Source: Citrus sinensis (lineage: Eukaryota > Streptophyta > Magnoliopsida > Sapindales > Rutaceae). Taken from it: a stretch of DNA of 64,000 nt. The notes beneath the pieces were generated by a model, which was given only the letters and a program-made list of their open reading frames with translations, was not told where the DNA came from and did not search any database. Position numbers and translations under genes: made by a program. Numbering within the stretch: position 1 is the stretch's first letter; each line of letters begins with the position of its first letter. Positions 49,234 through 60,774 of this stretch are shown here, piece by piece. The stretch is taken from contig NC_068557.1 of assembly GCF_022201045.2 (NCBI RefSeq), positions 18,453,501-18,517,500 on the forward strand. The letters are read 5' to 3'.

Positions 49234-52200
49234 GCTATTGAAAATTAAGCTTCATGAATAATCTGTCAAGGTTATAGCATGATTCTTGAAAAAGTGAACT
49301 TAACTATTCTAATTCTTTCAAAATCTAGCTTGCAGTCTTAATTACCTTTTCATGGATGGTTTCCCGTGTACACACTTTCCACTGTTACATTCTTATCACG
49401 TTTTTCTACTAATTAATTATGTATAAGAGTACATAAATACAGGTTTTACAAGAATCTAATAGATAATTAGAAGACAATACACCGACATAGCCAAGATTCT
49501 CTTTTTTTTTTTTAATCCTTTTGAGATTAAATGAAAATATAAAATGTTCTGCTTAATATGACAGGATGGGAAGAAGTGTAAATTAAATTTAATTATATGC
49601 CACAATAAAGTAATGTTTTCATGAGAAAAGCTATTAGGGAACCAATGCAACAAAAGAACAAATAAAAAAGGTAAGTGACTGTATACATATGAGAGGATAT
49701 GGCATGAGATGTTTACCAAATTATAAGCGGGTGCTCGAAAAATTAACTAAGATCAAAGTATAATATTACATTAGTGTGTGTGTTTGTGGGTGCGCAAATA
49801 TTAATAAAGAGAAATGCAACAAAATACCCAAAAGTATATGTGTATCTCATGATGGATCACGAGTAAAATAGCACATGAGAATGAATATTATCATCATTTT
49901 AAGAGTGTATACTTACAAGAAATTAATGAAGTAAACGATGAGAGATTCAAAATATTTTTGTAGTATAACGCCCACTTAATGCATGTATGACACGTGTATA
50001 TAAATTGAATAAACTATCAATTATATGATAATTTTTCAAAATTAATGCACATATGTCATACATGCATTAAGTGGGTAAGTACAACTATTAAAGATACTCT
50101 AAAATCTCAAAAAAACGACATACTAAAAGATTGTCTTAAGAGTACACACTTATTGGATATTAATGAAAAAAACGACACGTCAAAAGATTCAATAATAGAT
50201 ATTAATGAAGAAAACGACACGCCAAAAGATTCAATAATTTTAAGAGTATATACGAAATTTATGAATAAGAAGATTTGAGAAAAAAAAAAGTGGCATAGGG
50301 AATAAAAGAAGTTTGAATATTCAGTAAAAAATGAACATACCAGAGATATTTTACAAACCAAAAAAATATTAGAAGATGAGTAATATGATTATATCTAGAC
50401 TATTTTGTAAGAAAAAATGAATTATATATTTCTATTAAAAAGGAGAGACTAGCTGACCAGTAAATGTCTTTCTAATCCAACTTGTTGAAAAATGAATTGT
50501 CCAAGAAAAACCTCATTAAAAATGAAACTTACATTAAAAATCTCAAGAAGAATTGAATAAAAAATTTAAAAAAAAATCAACAAATTGTGGGTCACCACAG
50601 AGAAACAGAAAAGGAGAATAAGTATTATAGGCACGTTGGCACATTTTCCTAGTAGATCTATCAAAATAAAAGGAAGGAAATTCAGATAAAACCTCTCAAA
50701 GAGAATTTTTCGAAATTTTGAAGCTATTTGAAAAAATTCTCAAAACACACAAAATATGCATGTAGGCTCCAGGATCTAAAATTAATGTAAGAAAATTGAT
50801 AACATACCTCACGCAGTATTTCACACACTGTCAACGCCTGGTGCCTGCGTGATTATTGAACAAAAAACGGAAAAATAAATAAATTAAAACGCAACACATA
50901 AAAAAGAAAAGAAAAGAAAAGAAAAGGTAGCTATTAACAATAAATAATAAAAAAAATATATCATAAGAGCTAATGATATGTGGGTCTCAAAACAGAGCTA
51001 CTTTTCTTCTCTACACAATTAACATATCCACAATTATGTTCATTATACACTGAAGTGTTAAATAGAATAATTTAATAAAACTCAACCTTAACAAACTAAA
51101 AGAGATGTGAATGCAACTTCACCTGCGCAAGAAGAATCAATCTATCACTATTGTTTTAATGCCTCTGGTTTATATCTAGGCAGTTACAAAAGCAAACAGC
51201 CAATGAGTTGATGGCCAGAAAACAGCAATGGGGCCTACTGCCTGTGCCAGATGGGGCTTAGCATGAACCCCATTTGTTGCATTTTGGTCGCAATTATCAA
51301 ACATTGGCTGTTATACATTGTGATAAGTGGCTTATGAGGTAGGCTACGTACGTTTAATGATCCTTTCTGCCATTACCATATACTGCCTCTAGTAAGTCTT
51401 GCCAATGTGTCATCATTTGGTTAATCGTTTATCGGCTTCTCACCTCGATCGACTGTGAACGCCTCATAAAAGGTTGTATCAATAAATGTTGTTATATAGT
51501 GGGATATAGTACTTGTCTATTTGAAAATCACAATCTGATTTTTACATTTATGTCATCATATCATTCGACATAGACCCTTTTATAAATGCACAGGTACAAA
51601 ATCATAGAGTGAAGTACACCTTTTTGGGTCACCGATTATTGTTGGGACGGTATTACACTCCTTTTATAATCAGAGCAAGAATTCGACTCTTCACAAGGTA
51701 GTGTCACATTGGGCCTAGCAGGGATTTTTTTTTGAAAAATTTTAAATCCATTTTAAAGTTATCTCACCCCATTGTTGATTTGAATTACCATAAAAGTTCT
51801 TTCTAAATTTGAAAATCATCAAAAATATCAAATATTAATAGCATGAATTTTGGCTTAGTCTGCGTTTTCACTTTGTAAATATTTATAGATAATATAGTAT
51901 ATGATAGATCTCATATTTAATGTGCATAGATTTTTTAACCATAATGGACAAGCCTCTAATTCATGCTATAGTTGCTTAATTTAGATTCTTGGTACTCATA
52001 ATTTTAGTATCCTTAAAAAAAAACTACTAGATATCCTTAGTACTATAATTTTTTTAGTATTTTTTATCCTAAATTTTAATGTGGCACTCATCTATTGAAT
52101 TATTAATTTTACAACTCATAAAATTATTTATTATTTCATTTTACTATCAAATATATGAATGTCACTTCACTTTTCATTGTAAAGAAAAGTAAATTATAAA

Positions 52201-52329
52201 AAATAATTAATAAAAAAAATAAAAATTACATGATCTCACTTGGCATCGTAGTGATTCCATGTCCTTGCAAATATTATTTAAAAACAATAATTGATCATCT
52301 TATTCAACCAATTACAAATTAAAAACAAG
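49234..52329. other. Intergenic region with an inverted repeat and short tandem repeats
   Basis: No gene is recognised. A perfect 22-bp inverted repeat (49971-49992 and 50054-50075, arm CCCACTTAATGCATGTATGACA) can form a hairpin with a loop of about 60 bp. Just to its right a unit of about 50 bp containing GATATTAATGAA and CGACACG(T/C)CAAAAGATTC is repeated about two to three times (50105-50240). These may be remnants of a small foldback transposon. Confidence 0.5.
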
Positions 52330-52985
52330 AAGAAGATTGAGGATTCCAATCTGATCCATCTTGACCACAAACTCAGCAAAATCTTTAGGGAAAGTAGATC
52401 CATGTGTGAATATGTAACAGATTGTAATTCCACGTAAGCTCTCGTGTCGGGGGTCATCGAGGAGGAGGGCGGCATCAGATTGGAACAGGCCTTTTCTTTT
52501 AGCAACAAGAGTGTTGTGAGTGGCGGACCCAAACACTTAAATTAGGAGATTTAGTGTAAAAAAAATTATTTAATTTAGGGAAATATTCACTTGAATACAT
52601 TTTAAGTTTCATAAACTCAAATTCCATTACTTTATTTTAAATTCTAAATAATAATAGTAATAAACTATTTATTTTAAATGGTGAAAGTATCATTTTTATA
52701 AGTAATTTCTACAAAATATTTTAAAAAATAAAATAATGTGGGCTATTGGGATTTGAATCGAGACTTCAAAACCATCAAATAACACTCTTATCATTGAACT
52801 ATAAGTCTTTTGTTACATGGAGAATGTGTCCAAATTTTTTTTTATTCAACTATTTCATAAAGGGTTTTGGGTACATCTAAAAGAAAAATTAATGCATCAT
52901 AAGGGACCGAAGCTCATTCTGAGTCTTAGTTGAGTCCGCGCATGAGTGTAATAGTTGTCATTAAACGTTTTGAAGCTAGGGATGA
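52330..52985 (-). pseudogene. Class III peroxidase exon 4 fragment, split by a small DNA transposon
   Basis: The minus strand encodes SFKTFNDNYYTL near 52985-52945. After an inserted element it continues LVAKRKGLFQSDAALL, then a segment like TRAYVELQ in another frame, then GSTFPKDFAEFVVKMDQIGIL down to about 52330. This is the C-terminal exon of a peroxidase close to peroxidase 2 in sequence. At least two frameshifts are present, and exons 1-3, the haem ligands and the final Cys are missing. It is a dead relic of the local peroxidase family. Confidence 0.85.
52515..52943. mobile_element. Small non-autonomous DNA transposon (MITE-like) inside the peroxidase pseudogene
   Basis: About 430 bp inserted between two parts of a peroxidase exon. 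The ends carry imperfect inverted repeats sharing GCGGAC(C/T)CAA (GTGGCGGACCCAAAC on the left; GCGCGGACTCAACT on the other strand at the right). The short direct repeat gagtgt at 52509-52514 and 52944-52949 marks the insertion, with flanking bases too diverged to fix the full duplication. The TIR is reminiscent of hAT elements. No coding capacity. Confidence 0.65.
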
Positions 52986-54561
52986 CAACATTCCTAGTGA
53001 GAGCTTGTACTCGTAGCCCCCAGTTAATACAGATCTAATATGAGTTCCTAAAGAGCTTAAAATTGAAAACATGTCTATTTCAAGGATAAGCTCAAATCTT
53101 AAATATGTTTTGGGTTTGAATTCGGGATTTTATTGGTCCCTCAAACTCGACTAAAAAAATATTTTTGTTTTTCTTAAATAAAAACATATTTTCAATTTTA
53201 ATCAAATAATTACAAAAATATAATAAAACGACAGAACCCTAGATCTAAACCTATGGCCTCTATCAAAAACTCTACTCTCTACCCATCGGCAACTCCAATT
53301 CTCCAACGGATGTTCCCCTTCCCAATCATCACGTCTGACACTAAAAAACCAAGCTTCGCCGTGAACGTTGCTCTCCTATCTCGCCTAAAGATCAAGCTTC
53401 GCCCTCAATGTCGCTCTCCTCTCTCACTTAAAGACCAAGCTTTGGCTCAAGCCACTAACCCTTTATCGCGAGCGCTGTCATTTCTGAATGTGGCTCACAT
53501 TCATGAGTATAGATAAATTAAGACTACTCACATTTTTATGAATAGATAGTGATGAAAACAATTATTCCATATTTCTAAAAGATTAAGATAATAATAATTT
53601 ACTCACTTTCTAGATGGATGGAATAAAATGAAATCCATTTTATATCCAAAGAGTCCCTAACTTAGCCAATATACAACTTTGCCTGCAAATTGCCCATCAA
53701 TCTAAAGGCTATATAAAGGAATAGGGTAGAAAATTCTAAGTATTCTTTAAATTTAATTCTAAAATTCTATGGCTGGAGGTAGTGGCAGAGATAGGAATTC
53801 AATCTAGTAGGGGCTAAATTCAAACATTAATATATTTTAAAAATGGTCAACAAATAAACTAAAAATTCATTAATATATTCAATTCAATACATTTATAGTG
53901 TCCTTGATGTGTTTTCATATGTTGAAATTATTGAAGAATAACCCATCATCAAGATCACAAAATATATCGTTTTTTATCTATACAAATGGTTTCTCCATCG
54001 ATTTCACTAACCATTTTTCAACATATTCATAGCTAAAATGCCCTTTCTATTATACCTATGACAACCGGTAAAATCAATAGTAATGTTATTAATAGATAAA
54101 TTAATAAATACAATTTATTCTTTTTATTATCAATTATTATTCTTATTATTTTACCAATCCCTTTGATCCTGAAATTTTGTTATCAAAACCACATCTATAA
54201 TGTAAACATAAAGTTGAATTTCAAGAGCCATAAAGTCCATTAAAAAAAATTAATTAGATAAAACTCAGCATGTATGAAACATGCTGAGAAAACAAATTCA
54301 AAATGCCTGGAAAATGAATTTTACATGCAATATATACTACCACCACCCATTCAAATAACATGACTATCAAAGTTAATTACTTAAACTTCACTCGTTTTCT
54401 TTTGATCCGAATTTTAAACAATTCCAATCTTAATTTCATCAATCCAAAAAAGAAATTCAAGTAACTGGTTAATTAAAACTCTAAATTTCAAAATTGAGTG
54501 CTTTCATTAATTTATCTAATCTTTAATCTTAATTTTCAATTTGATAATATCCACAGAATTA
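52986..54561. other. Intergenic region upstream of the three-domain ubiquitin-like gene
   Basis: AT-rich. An open stretch at 53253-53516 has no recognisable domain and a composition like ordinary spacer. The last few hundred bases should contain the promoter of the gene at 54562. Confidence 0.4.
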
Positions 54562-55320
54562 ATGAGGATCATCATCGTAGCCAACGGACACGAATTTGTC
54601 CTAGAAGTTGGTCTCCAGGAACCTGTCCTGGAAATCAAAAGGAAGATAGAACAAATCTTCAACGTCCCAGCTACTTCACAAACCCTAGCTGTATCTGGCT
54701 GGGAGCTCGTCGACGGACTGGACATGGAAGATTATCCCATTGTCAAAGAAGGTACAAAAATCGACCTCACTATCAATCCATTTCTCCAATCTTCATTCAA
54801 CCAGCATGAAAAAATTCATATCATAATCAAATTTCCTTCAAGAAAATTTAACATTGATGTTGATAGAACCGACACTGTGCGTAGCCTTAAAGAAAAAATC
54901 CACATTATCGATGGTACCCCCATCAAGAGAATGTTACTTTTCTTCTCTGGGATCGAATTAGATGATGAGTTTCGTAATCTTTCTGAATACGGAATCCGTG
55001 AATTCTCTGAAATCATCGTGTTCTTGAAAACTATGAATCGATTAAGGGACAATCCTCCGATTAGAAGGCTTAGTTTTAAGGTGCAAACATCTTCTAGCTT
55101 GCTTAACGGAGCTAGCATTCCTTTAGAAATGCAAGATTCAAGTACCGTTAATGAGTTGAGGCACCTACTATTGAGCTCAAAAATTCTGCCACGAGAGGAT
55201 TATATTTTTATTCACAAGCAGAGGATCATGCGTGACAATTGCAGCCTCCGTTGGCACGGGGTCGAATATGGGGACATTCTTTATGTGTTCAAAGGAACCG
55301 TGAGCCGTGGTGGGTACTAA
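54562..55320 (+). CDS. Protein with three tandem ubiquitin-like domains
   Basis: An intronless frame of 252 residues from the ATG at 54562. Three ubiquitin-like repeats occur at about residues 1-72, 84-157 and 170-246. Each shows the beta-hairpin, helix and LxFSGIELDD-type strand pattern; the middle one is nearest to ubiquitin (TVRSLKEKI, LLFFSGIELDD, LSEYGIRE). The protein ends SRGGY, so a Gly-Gly followed by one residue lies at the extreme C-terminus, although spacing from the last strand is longer than in ubiquitin. Neighbouring ubiquitin-like genes at 48.7 and 56.1 kb point to a small local family. Likely a protein-binding adaptor; no specific partner can be inferred. Confidence 0.8.
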   Translation: MRIIIVANGHEFVLEVGLQEPVLEIKRKIEQIFNVPATSQTLAVSGWELVDGLDMEDYPIVKEGTKIDLTINPFLQSSFNQHEKIHIIIKFPSRKFNIDVDRTDTVRSLKEKIHIIDGTPIKRMLLFFSGIELDDEFRNLSEYGIREFSEIIVFLKTMNRLRDNPPIRRLSFKVQTSSSLLNGASIPLEMQDSSTVNELRHLLLSSKILPREDYIFIHKQRIMRDNCSLRWHGVEYGDILYVFKGTVSRGGY

Positions 55321-56091
55321 CTGTTTAGATGCTTGAAATTTTATATCACCACATCTAGAGGGAAGATTAATTATTATTATTATCATCTTAAGTTTATTAT
55401 TATTTCTGGTTGAATAACGTGTAGGTGTCCAAGATACCATCAGTACTTTTGCAACAATGAATCATTGCCATGTTATTGACAAAATTCAACAATTTAACTT
55501 GTTATTAATATTCCTATGAGTAGTATCTGCTAAATTGTTTTCTATGTTCTCTGTTTTATTTACAAAAAGCAGCCTTAATTTTGATTAATAGTATAACGAA
55601 TTACAAGAGGTAATTGAATCCTCTACATAGATAAGTTACATCATATGTAACTTACAGTAAATTCAAAAGTAGTTACCCATAAAATTCAATTTGTTTCACA
55701 TATAATTATTTTGTAATATTAGATAACTACTTTTGGGTTGTTGTAACTTTAGCAGTTGCCCAAAGGGTTTTAGAAAATCAATCAAGTTAAGTATATGATT
55801 TCAAGAAAATGAATCACAACCAGGATTTACTCGTTGTGATATAGCAAGCTGTTTCCAAAGTTATCCAAAATTTTTTAATATCCATCCAAATTAAATACAA
55901 AGAGAAATTATTCGTAACGGTGAAAACAACAAATCACCGGTTTAAGACTAGATCAAGTTTAATTTATGTCATAACACAACACAAGATCACCCATAATCTT
56001 TAGAATTTCATCTAGGTAAATCTACAAAACACTAAAAATAAGTTATGACCTACAATACATAATCAAGCAAATAAGCAGAGGAACTTCTTTG
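55321..56091. other. Spacer between convergent ubiquitin-like genes
   Basis: Contains the 3' flanks of two convergently oriented genes (54562-55320 plus and 56092-56403 minus). No other feature is seen. Confidence 0.45.
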
Positions 56092-56403
56092 CTACCCAAG
56101 AAGGGTATTAGGATTCAGCCATTCAGGAATAGTGAACACAGAATGTTGAGTAGAACCATCATCAAGGGGTTTGAAAAAGAGGTAGATATGGGACCCATCT
56201 TTCACCCCACAATCAGCCAAAGGGACTTCATCATGATCTTGGGTCATCGGACAGCTGTGATCACTGCTGAGAAGCAAAATCAGACGGTCACAAGGGAGCT
56301 TCTGCTGGGCTCCAATTTCTCTCTTTAGATCAGCAACACTGGCATTATTTTCCACTTGAATGTAAAATAGTGTTCCAGTTAGTATCTCCACAGCCACCTT
56401 CAT
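56092..56403 (-). CDS. Small single ubiquitin-like domain protein
   Basis: A 103-residue frame from the ATG at 56403. Residues 1-80 form one ubiquitin-like domain (MKVAVEILTGTLFYIQVE, then ASVADLKREIGAQQKLP, then ADCGVKDGSHIYLFF). A tail of about 23 residues follows, ending without a di-glycine. The start matches the first residue of ubiquitin-type domains, supporting the choice of Met. It faces the three-domain gene across a spacer of about 0.8 kb. Confidence 0.75.
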   Translation of the reverse strand: MKVAVEILTGTLFYIQVENNASVADLKREIGAQQKLPCDRLILLLSSDHSCPMTQDHDEVPLADCGVKDGSHIYLFFKPLDDGSTQHSVFTIPEWLNPNTLLG

Positions 56404-58002
56404 TGTTAAATAAATTATATTACAAATAATATAAAAGTTAAAGAGAGAAATTTAAGGCAGATGGAGAGATCAAATTTTGAAGAATTCAAGGTGGTCACGT
56501 TTGCGGCATTCTAGCAGCATGCTTTTGGTGTGGGGATTTTTATTTGAGTTCTAATGAGTAAGCTAATTGAACTTTTGCCATATGTTAATTAGCACATCTG
56601 CTCATGTATTTTAAAATGCATATGGAACTGGAAAAACCCATGTCTCATTTTGTGATAATTAAGGACAATAATTTGGTAACAATGTATAATCATTACAGAA
56701 AATTCAATGCTTATTTTGTGATTTGATTTTAAATGCAAGCGATACACGACATTATGCCTTTGGTTAAGTTAACAAGGTTTTGCAATAATGCTTCTATGCT
56801 TTCAACCAAAAGTCCGAAGGAATTCATCGGCGTGTGCGATTTTAGTGACGATATATTATTAATCCAAACCGAGTTTAATACAAAATTATGTAAGATTGAG
56901 AAGAAAGCAGAATGACAGCCTACAGAGGATGTCCATCAAACAATAATTAATCTTATGTAACAGTCTTACAAGCATTTTATCATACATATTGTATGCTAAA
57001 AAAAATTCTCCATAAACTAAGCAAAATTTGAATAATCTATTCATTTCATGGTTGCATTAATTTTGTGCAGTGTTTTTTTTTTCATATATTTTATCGTGCA
57101 CTTTCTTAACTCATTCAAGGGCAACCACTGGGCCAAAAACCACTCCCTTACAACTGTGAGGCTAGTAGTTTGATCACCCACAAAAATATTATGGGGGTTT
57201 AATTTCATTTCTCAAATTTGAGTGAAGGAAGTCTTCTTCATTTCAAAATGTGAGTAGAGTTAACATCCCTCAAATAAGATTTTATGTAAACTACTAGTCT
57301 CAATAATTGTCTGATTGTAAATATCAATTATGGTATCATATAATATAAGTTGTAATCTTATCAATAGTTTCATGTAATTCAAAAAAAAAAAAAAATCATT
57401 CAAGGGCACAGATGACAGGTCACAATTGCAGGGAAAAACTTTGCAGAATATGTACTGATACTGTATATGGCTAAACTAAATGCATTCACCATTTTTACTG
57501 TAGAAACAGAAGTATTGCCTGGATTGACATTATAAAACTGCTGTTAAAGCAATTGCAATTACACTGAGGCGACTGAAAATCACTACCTTAATGGTGAACT
57601 TAGAAAAACAAATTAATGCAGCATCCAATCATAAATGTGCACTTGTCTATGAACTTGAATCTTACAGAAAGAGCAAGTTATCAAGGATCTTAACCCGTTG
57701 GCTAAGGGCAGCGTTGATGCTGCTTCATTAAAAAATTTATCAACTAAAATGTATACATAAAGTCAGTGTCTCCTACTGATTCATGCTTGAATGAATATAT
57801 TCAGCTACAAGAACATTAAATTTACTAACAAAATTCTAGCTGGAAGCATATAGATCTGTGCAGACTGCAGAGGCATACCTGATGAACTACCAGAGCTTGG
57901 AAGTAAATAAAATCTTGGCTAATAGAAATGGTTTTGTTACAGATCTAAGCCTTAAATGCATCACAATTCAAACCTATCTAACAATGTAACTTGCAGATGT
58001 CC
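56404..58002. other. Intergenic region, no gene seen
   Basis: AT-rich spacer. The left end should carry the promoter of the small ubiquitin-like gene and the right end the 3' UTR of the APO4-like gene. Confidence 0.45.
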
Positions 58003-59218
58003 TCAATGCTCAGAGCCAACAGGTTCTGATCGACCTAGAACTTTGATCATTGTAAAATACTTGGTTGGAGGGACAACACCAGCCTTTGTGCACAAATCCA
58101 CTACTGCTGGTGCATGCCCATAATAACCCCGTCCTTCATCCAAAAGCACAGGAGGGTCCTGAGGGCGTCGATGCCAAACAATCTTTGGAGGTACCAAATC
58201 ATCTACCCCAGCCTTCTTCCAAAAGTGGGTTCCTCGCCAGCTCTCATATTTAAACACTCCACAAAGCCGAGCCTTATGCCCAGATGGCCCAACATGAACT
58301 TCTGAACAATGCTCACAAACTTTTACTGGATAAACTAATGTCAATCTTTGAACACCCGATCTGAGGGTCTCCCATGCTTTCAAAGTTCCATTAGCTATCA
58401 CTGTCAGGTCCTCAGGTGACAAAGACTCAACTCCATGAACACCACCAACAATACCATCAGAATTCCGAGTGTTGAGATGCAGATCTTGATCAGTCGGATC
58501 AGCACCAGCCTGCCAGCATAGCTCAACAACAGCAGGAACACGCTCAAAGTCAAATCTTTGGTTATGTTCAATCACAGGTTGAAACATTTTACGCAAGTGA
58601 AATGCTTCCACAGGGACAAGTATATCATCCAAACTACCACTAATCCATTCATGAACTCGATTCTTAGCTCTGCGCCTAAACCCACGACAAGTTTGAATTA
58701 AATGACCTTTCTCCCCAATAAACACTTCAGGGCAAAACCTGCATCAAAACAATTTCAAACTTTACAATAAAAACAGTTCTTTATTCTAGAAGATATACAC
58801 AACTTATGCTCAGCCAAGGTGGAAAACCAAAGACCATTTCCATAAATTTTCTTTCAAATAACACAGTCCAAATCTCCAATGCATTTATATGTAGCGTAGA
58901 TGAAATTCAATGGTATCACAATATTCTGTTGTGTTTTCATAATTAATCTGTGAAGTGAAGCTAATAGACTTACTTACAGGCCTGGACTGGGAAAACTTTA
59001 ATTAGCGTGGAGACGCCTCGGATCAACAGAGCTCTGGCTTTAAGAACTTCACGAGCTACAGGAACCATGTCGCGAATCGGATAATCCTTCGCTCGGTTTT
59101 CGATTCTTTTCATAATCATTGGCCTCAGTTTCTTCAAGTCAAATTTCGAACTGTAAAATCTCTGCCCGTTTGATAACTCTCCCCAAAAATCTACCCATAG
59201 TTTCCTCCTCAAGGCCAT
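58003..59218 (-). CDS. APO4: APO4-like organelle RNA-binding protein
   Basis: Two exons on the minus strand, 58974-59218 and 58003-58738, joined by a GT-AG intron across a Lys codon, give 326 residues. Two APO motifs of the form C-x2-C-x9-H-x4-C are seen: Cys81, Cys84, His94, Cys99 and Cys223, Cys226, His236, Cys241. The segment LKKLRPMIMKRIENRAKDYP and the basic N-terminus fit the mitochondrion-targeted APO4 branch. APO proteins are plant-specific RNA-binding proteins that promote splicing of organelle group II introns. The ATG at 59218 is the first in frame; upstream codons are open but lack ATG. It is divergently oriented to eIF1. Confidence 0.9.
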
Positions 59219-59575
59219 CAAAATATTAAAGCTCTGTATTGAAATATAAACAGACCTCTGAGAACTTACATCAAACACTTCATGAGCATCAAAACATTTA
59301 TCAAACGTGAAAACCCCCGTCAATTCGAGCAATGATCCTAAATCGGAGAAGCTCAAAGAAGAGAATTAAAAGTGAGGGTATTTTAGGGTTTCGACAAAAT
59401 GATGAGAGAGCAGACCGCAGAGAGAGACATTTGGTGATATTTTTGCTAATCAAGGTGTCACAGCTAACCATTCAAAATTCAAGGGACAATATTGTAATTA
59501 ATGGTCCGCGTACGAGGAGTACTTCGTAAAACCACTTTTAAATTTTAATCCCATTTTTTTACCTAGAGAAGATAG
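59219..59575. other. Upstream region of the APO4-like gene
   Basis: Promoter-side sequence of the APO4-like gene, with AGGGTTTCG near 59388. The hAT element begins just beyond it, so the proximal promoter is limited to about 0.35 kb. Confidence 0.4.
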
Positions 59576-59583
59576 AAGAGAAC

Positions 59584-60766
59584 CAAAGATGGCCAATGGG
59601 CCGGGCGGCACGTGGCACGGCACGGCACGAGCACGTTTCGGTGAGGCACGAGGCACAGTACGGCACGCACGTGGGCCGTGCCGGGCTTAGAATTTTAGGT
59701 ACGCGGGCCTTAAAGCACGGCACGATAAGAGATGGGCCAAAGCACGGCACGCGAAAAAGTACGTAATAAGCACGGTTTATTAGTAGGCTAGCACGCGGCC
59801 CGTGAGCCATTAATAGCACGTGGGCCAAAATATATCTAAGTAAATTTTTTTAACAAAAAGTAAATATAAAATGTTATGAAATTAAAGTACAATATCTTGA
59901 AATTAAATGTTTTAATATATTTTTTAGCATAGACTTTTAAAAATTAATTTAAATCATTAAATCTTAGTTTAAATAAATATTCTAATCTTTTATGTTTATA
60001 ATTTATTAAATGAATAAGTAAATATCATGATTTTAATAAATAAAATTATAAATATCATAATTTTATTTATGATATTTATTAAATGAATAATGTTATTTAA
60101 TTTTATTTATGATATTTATTTAATTATTTATTTACGTTTATAATTTATTAAATGAATAAGTAAATAAGTAAATATCATGATTTTAATAAATAAGATTATA
60201 AATATCATAAATTTATATATTATAAATAAAAAATAATTTTTTTTACAAAATTAATAATAAAATATTTTTCATATTAATATTAAATCATAACTTAATTAAT
60301 ATTTAATAGAGATATGTTTCATTTGTGAATGAAATATTTTTCATTTTATATATAAGAAAAATGTTAATTGCTCTCTTAATAAAAATTAATATGATTATGA
60401 TTTTGAATATTATTATTATTATTATGTTGGTGGGCTTAAAAAAGCACGTCAGGCACGTGAACTTGAATAAAGCACGTTAGACACGTGGATTTTTTTAAAC
60501 ACGCAAAAAAAAAAAAATTAATGGACTTTTTTTGGACACGGCCCACAGCACGAGAAGGCTCGTGCCGTGGACCGTGCCGGACTCAACTGAAAAAAATATG
60601 GGCACGGCACGACACGACACAACCCACCAAATTGCACCAATTATCGGCCCATAAAGACTTGTGGGCCGGCACGGCACGGCCCACCAAATTGGTGAGCCGT
60701 GCCGTGCCGGCCCACAAGTCCTTATGGGCCGATAATTGGTGCCGGCACGGCCATTGGCCATAGTTA
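59584..60766. mobile_element. hAT-type non-autonomous transposon with GC-rich ends
   Basis: A 1,183-bp element flanked by a perfect 8-bp target duplication, aagagaac (59576-59583 and 60767-60774). The termini are inverted repeats (CAAAGATGGCCAATGG and, on the other strand at the right end, TAACTATGGCCAATGG). Both ends carry many subterminal GGCACGG/CCGTGCC motifs, and the middle is very AT-rich. This is the typical layout of a hAT element in which subterminal repeats bind transposase. No transposase frame is present. The GC-rich open frames within it are by-products of the repeats. Confidence 0.88.
60635..60741. repeat. 107-bp palindrome inside the hAT element
   Basis: Two arms of about 50 bp, starting CACCAATTATCGGCCCATAA, are near-perfect inverted repeats meeting at CACCAAATTGGTG. 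They differ at only about two positions. It can extrude as a cruciform or make a long RNA hairpin. Confidence 0.85.
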
Positions 60767-60774
60767 AAGAGAAC

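Noticed and set aside
50105-50240. CRISPR-like array
   Set aside because: Only two to three diverged tandem units without regular unique spacers, in a plant nuclear context.
53253-53516. An 87-codon plus-strand frame as a gene
   Set aside because: No recognisable domain and no supporting signals.
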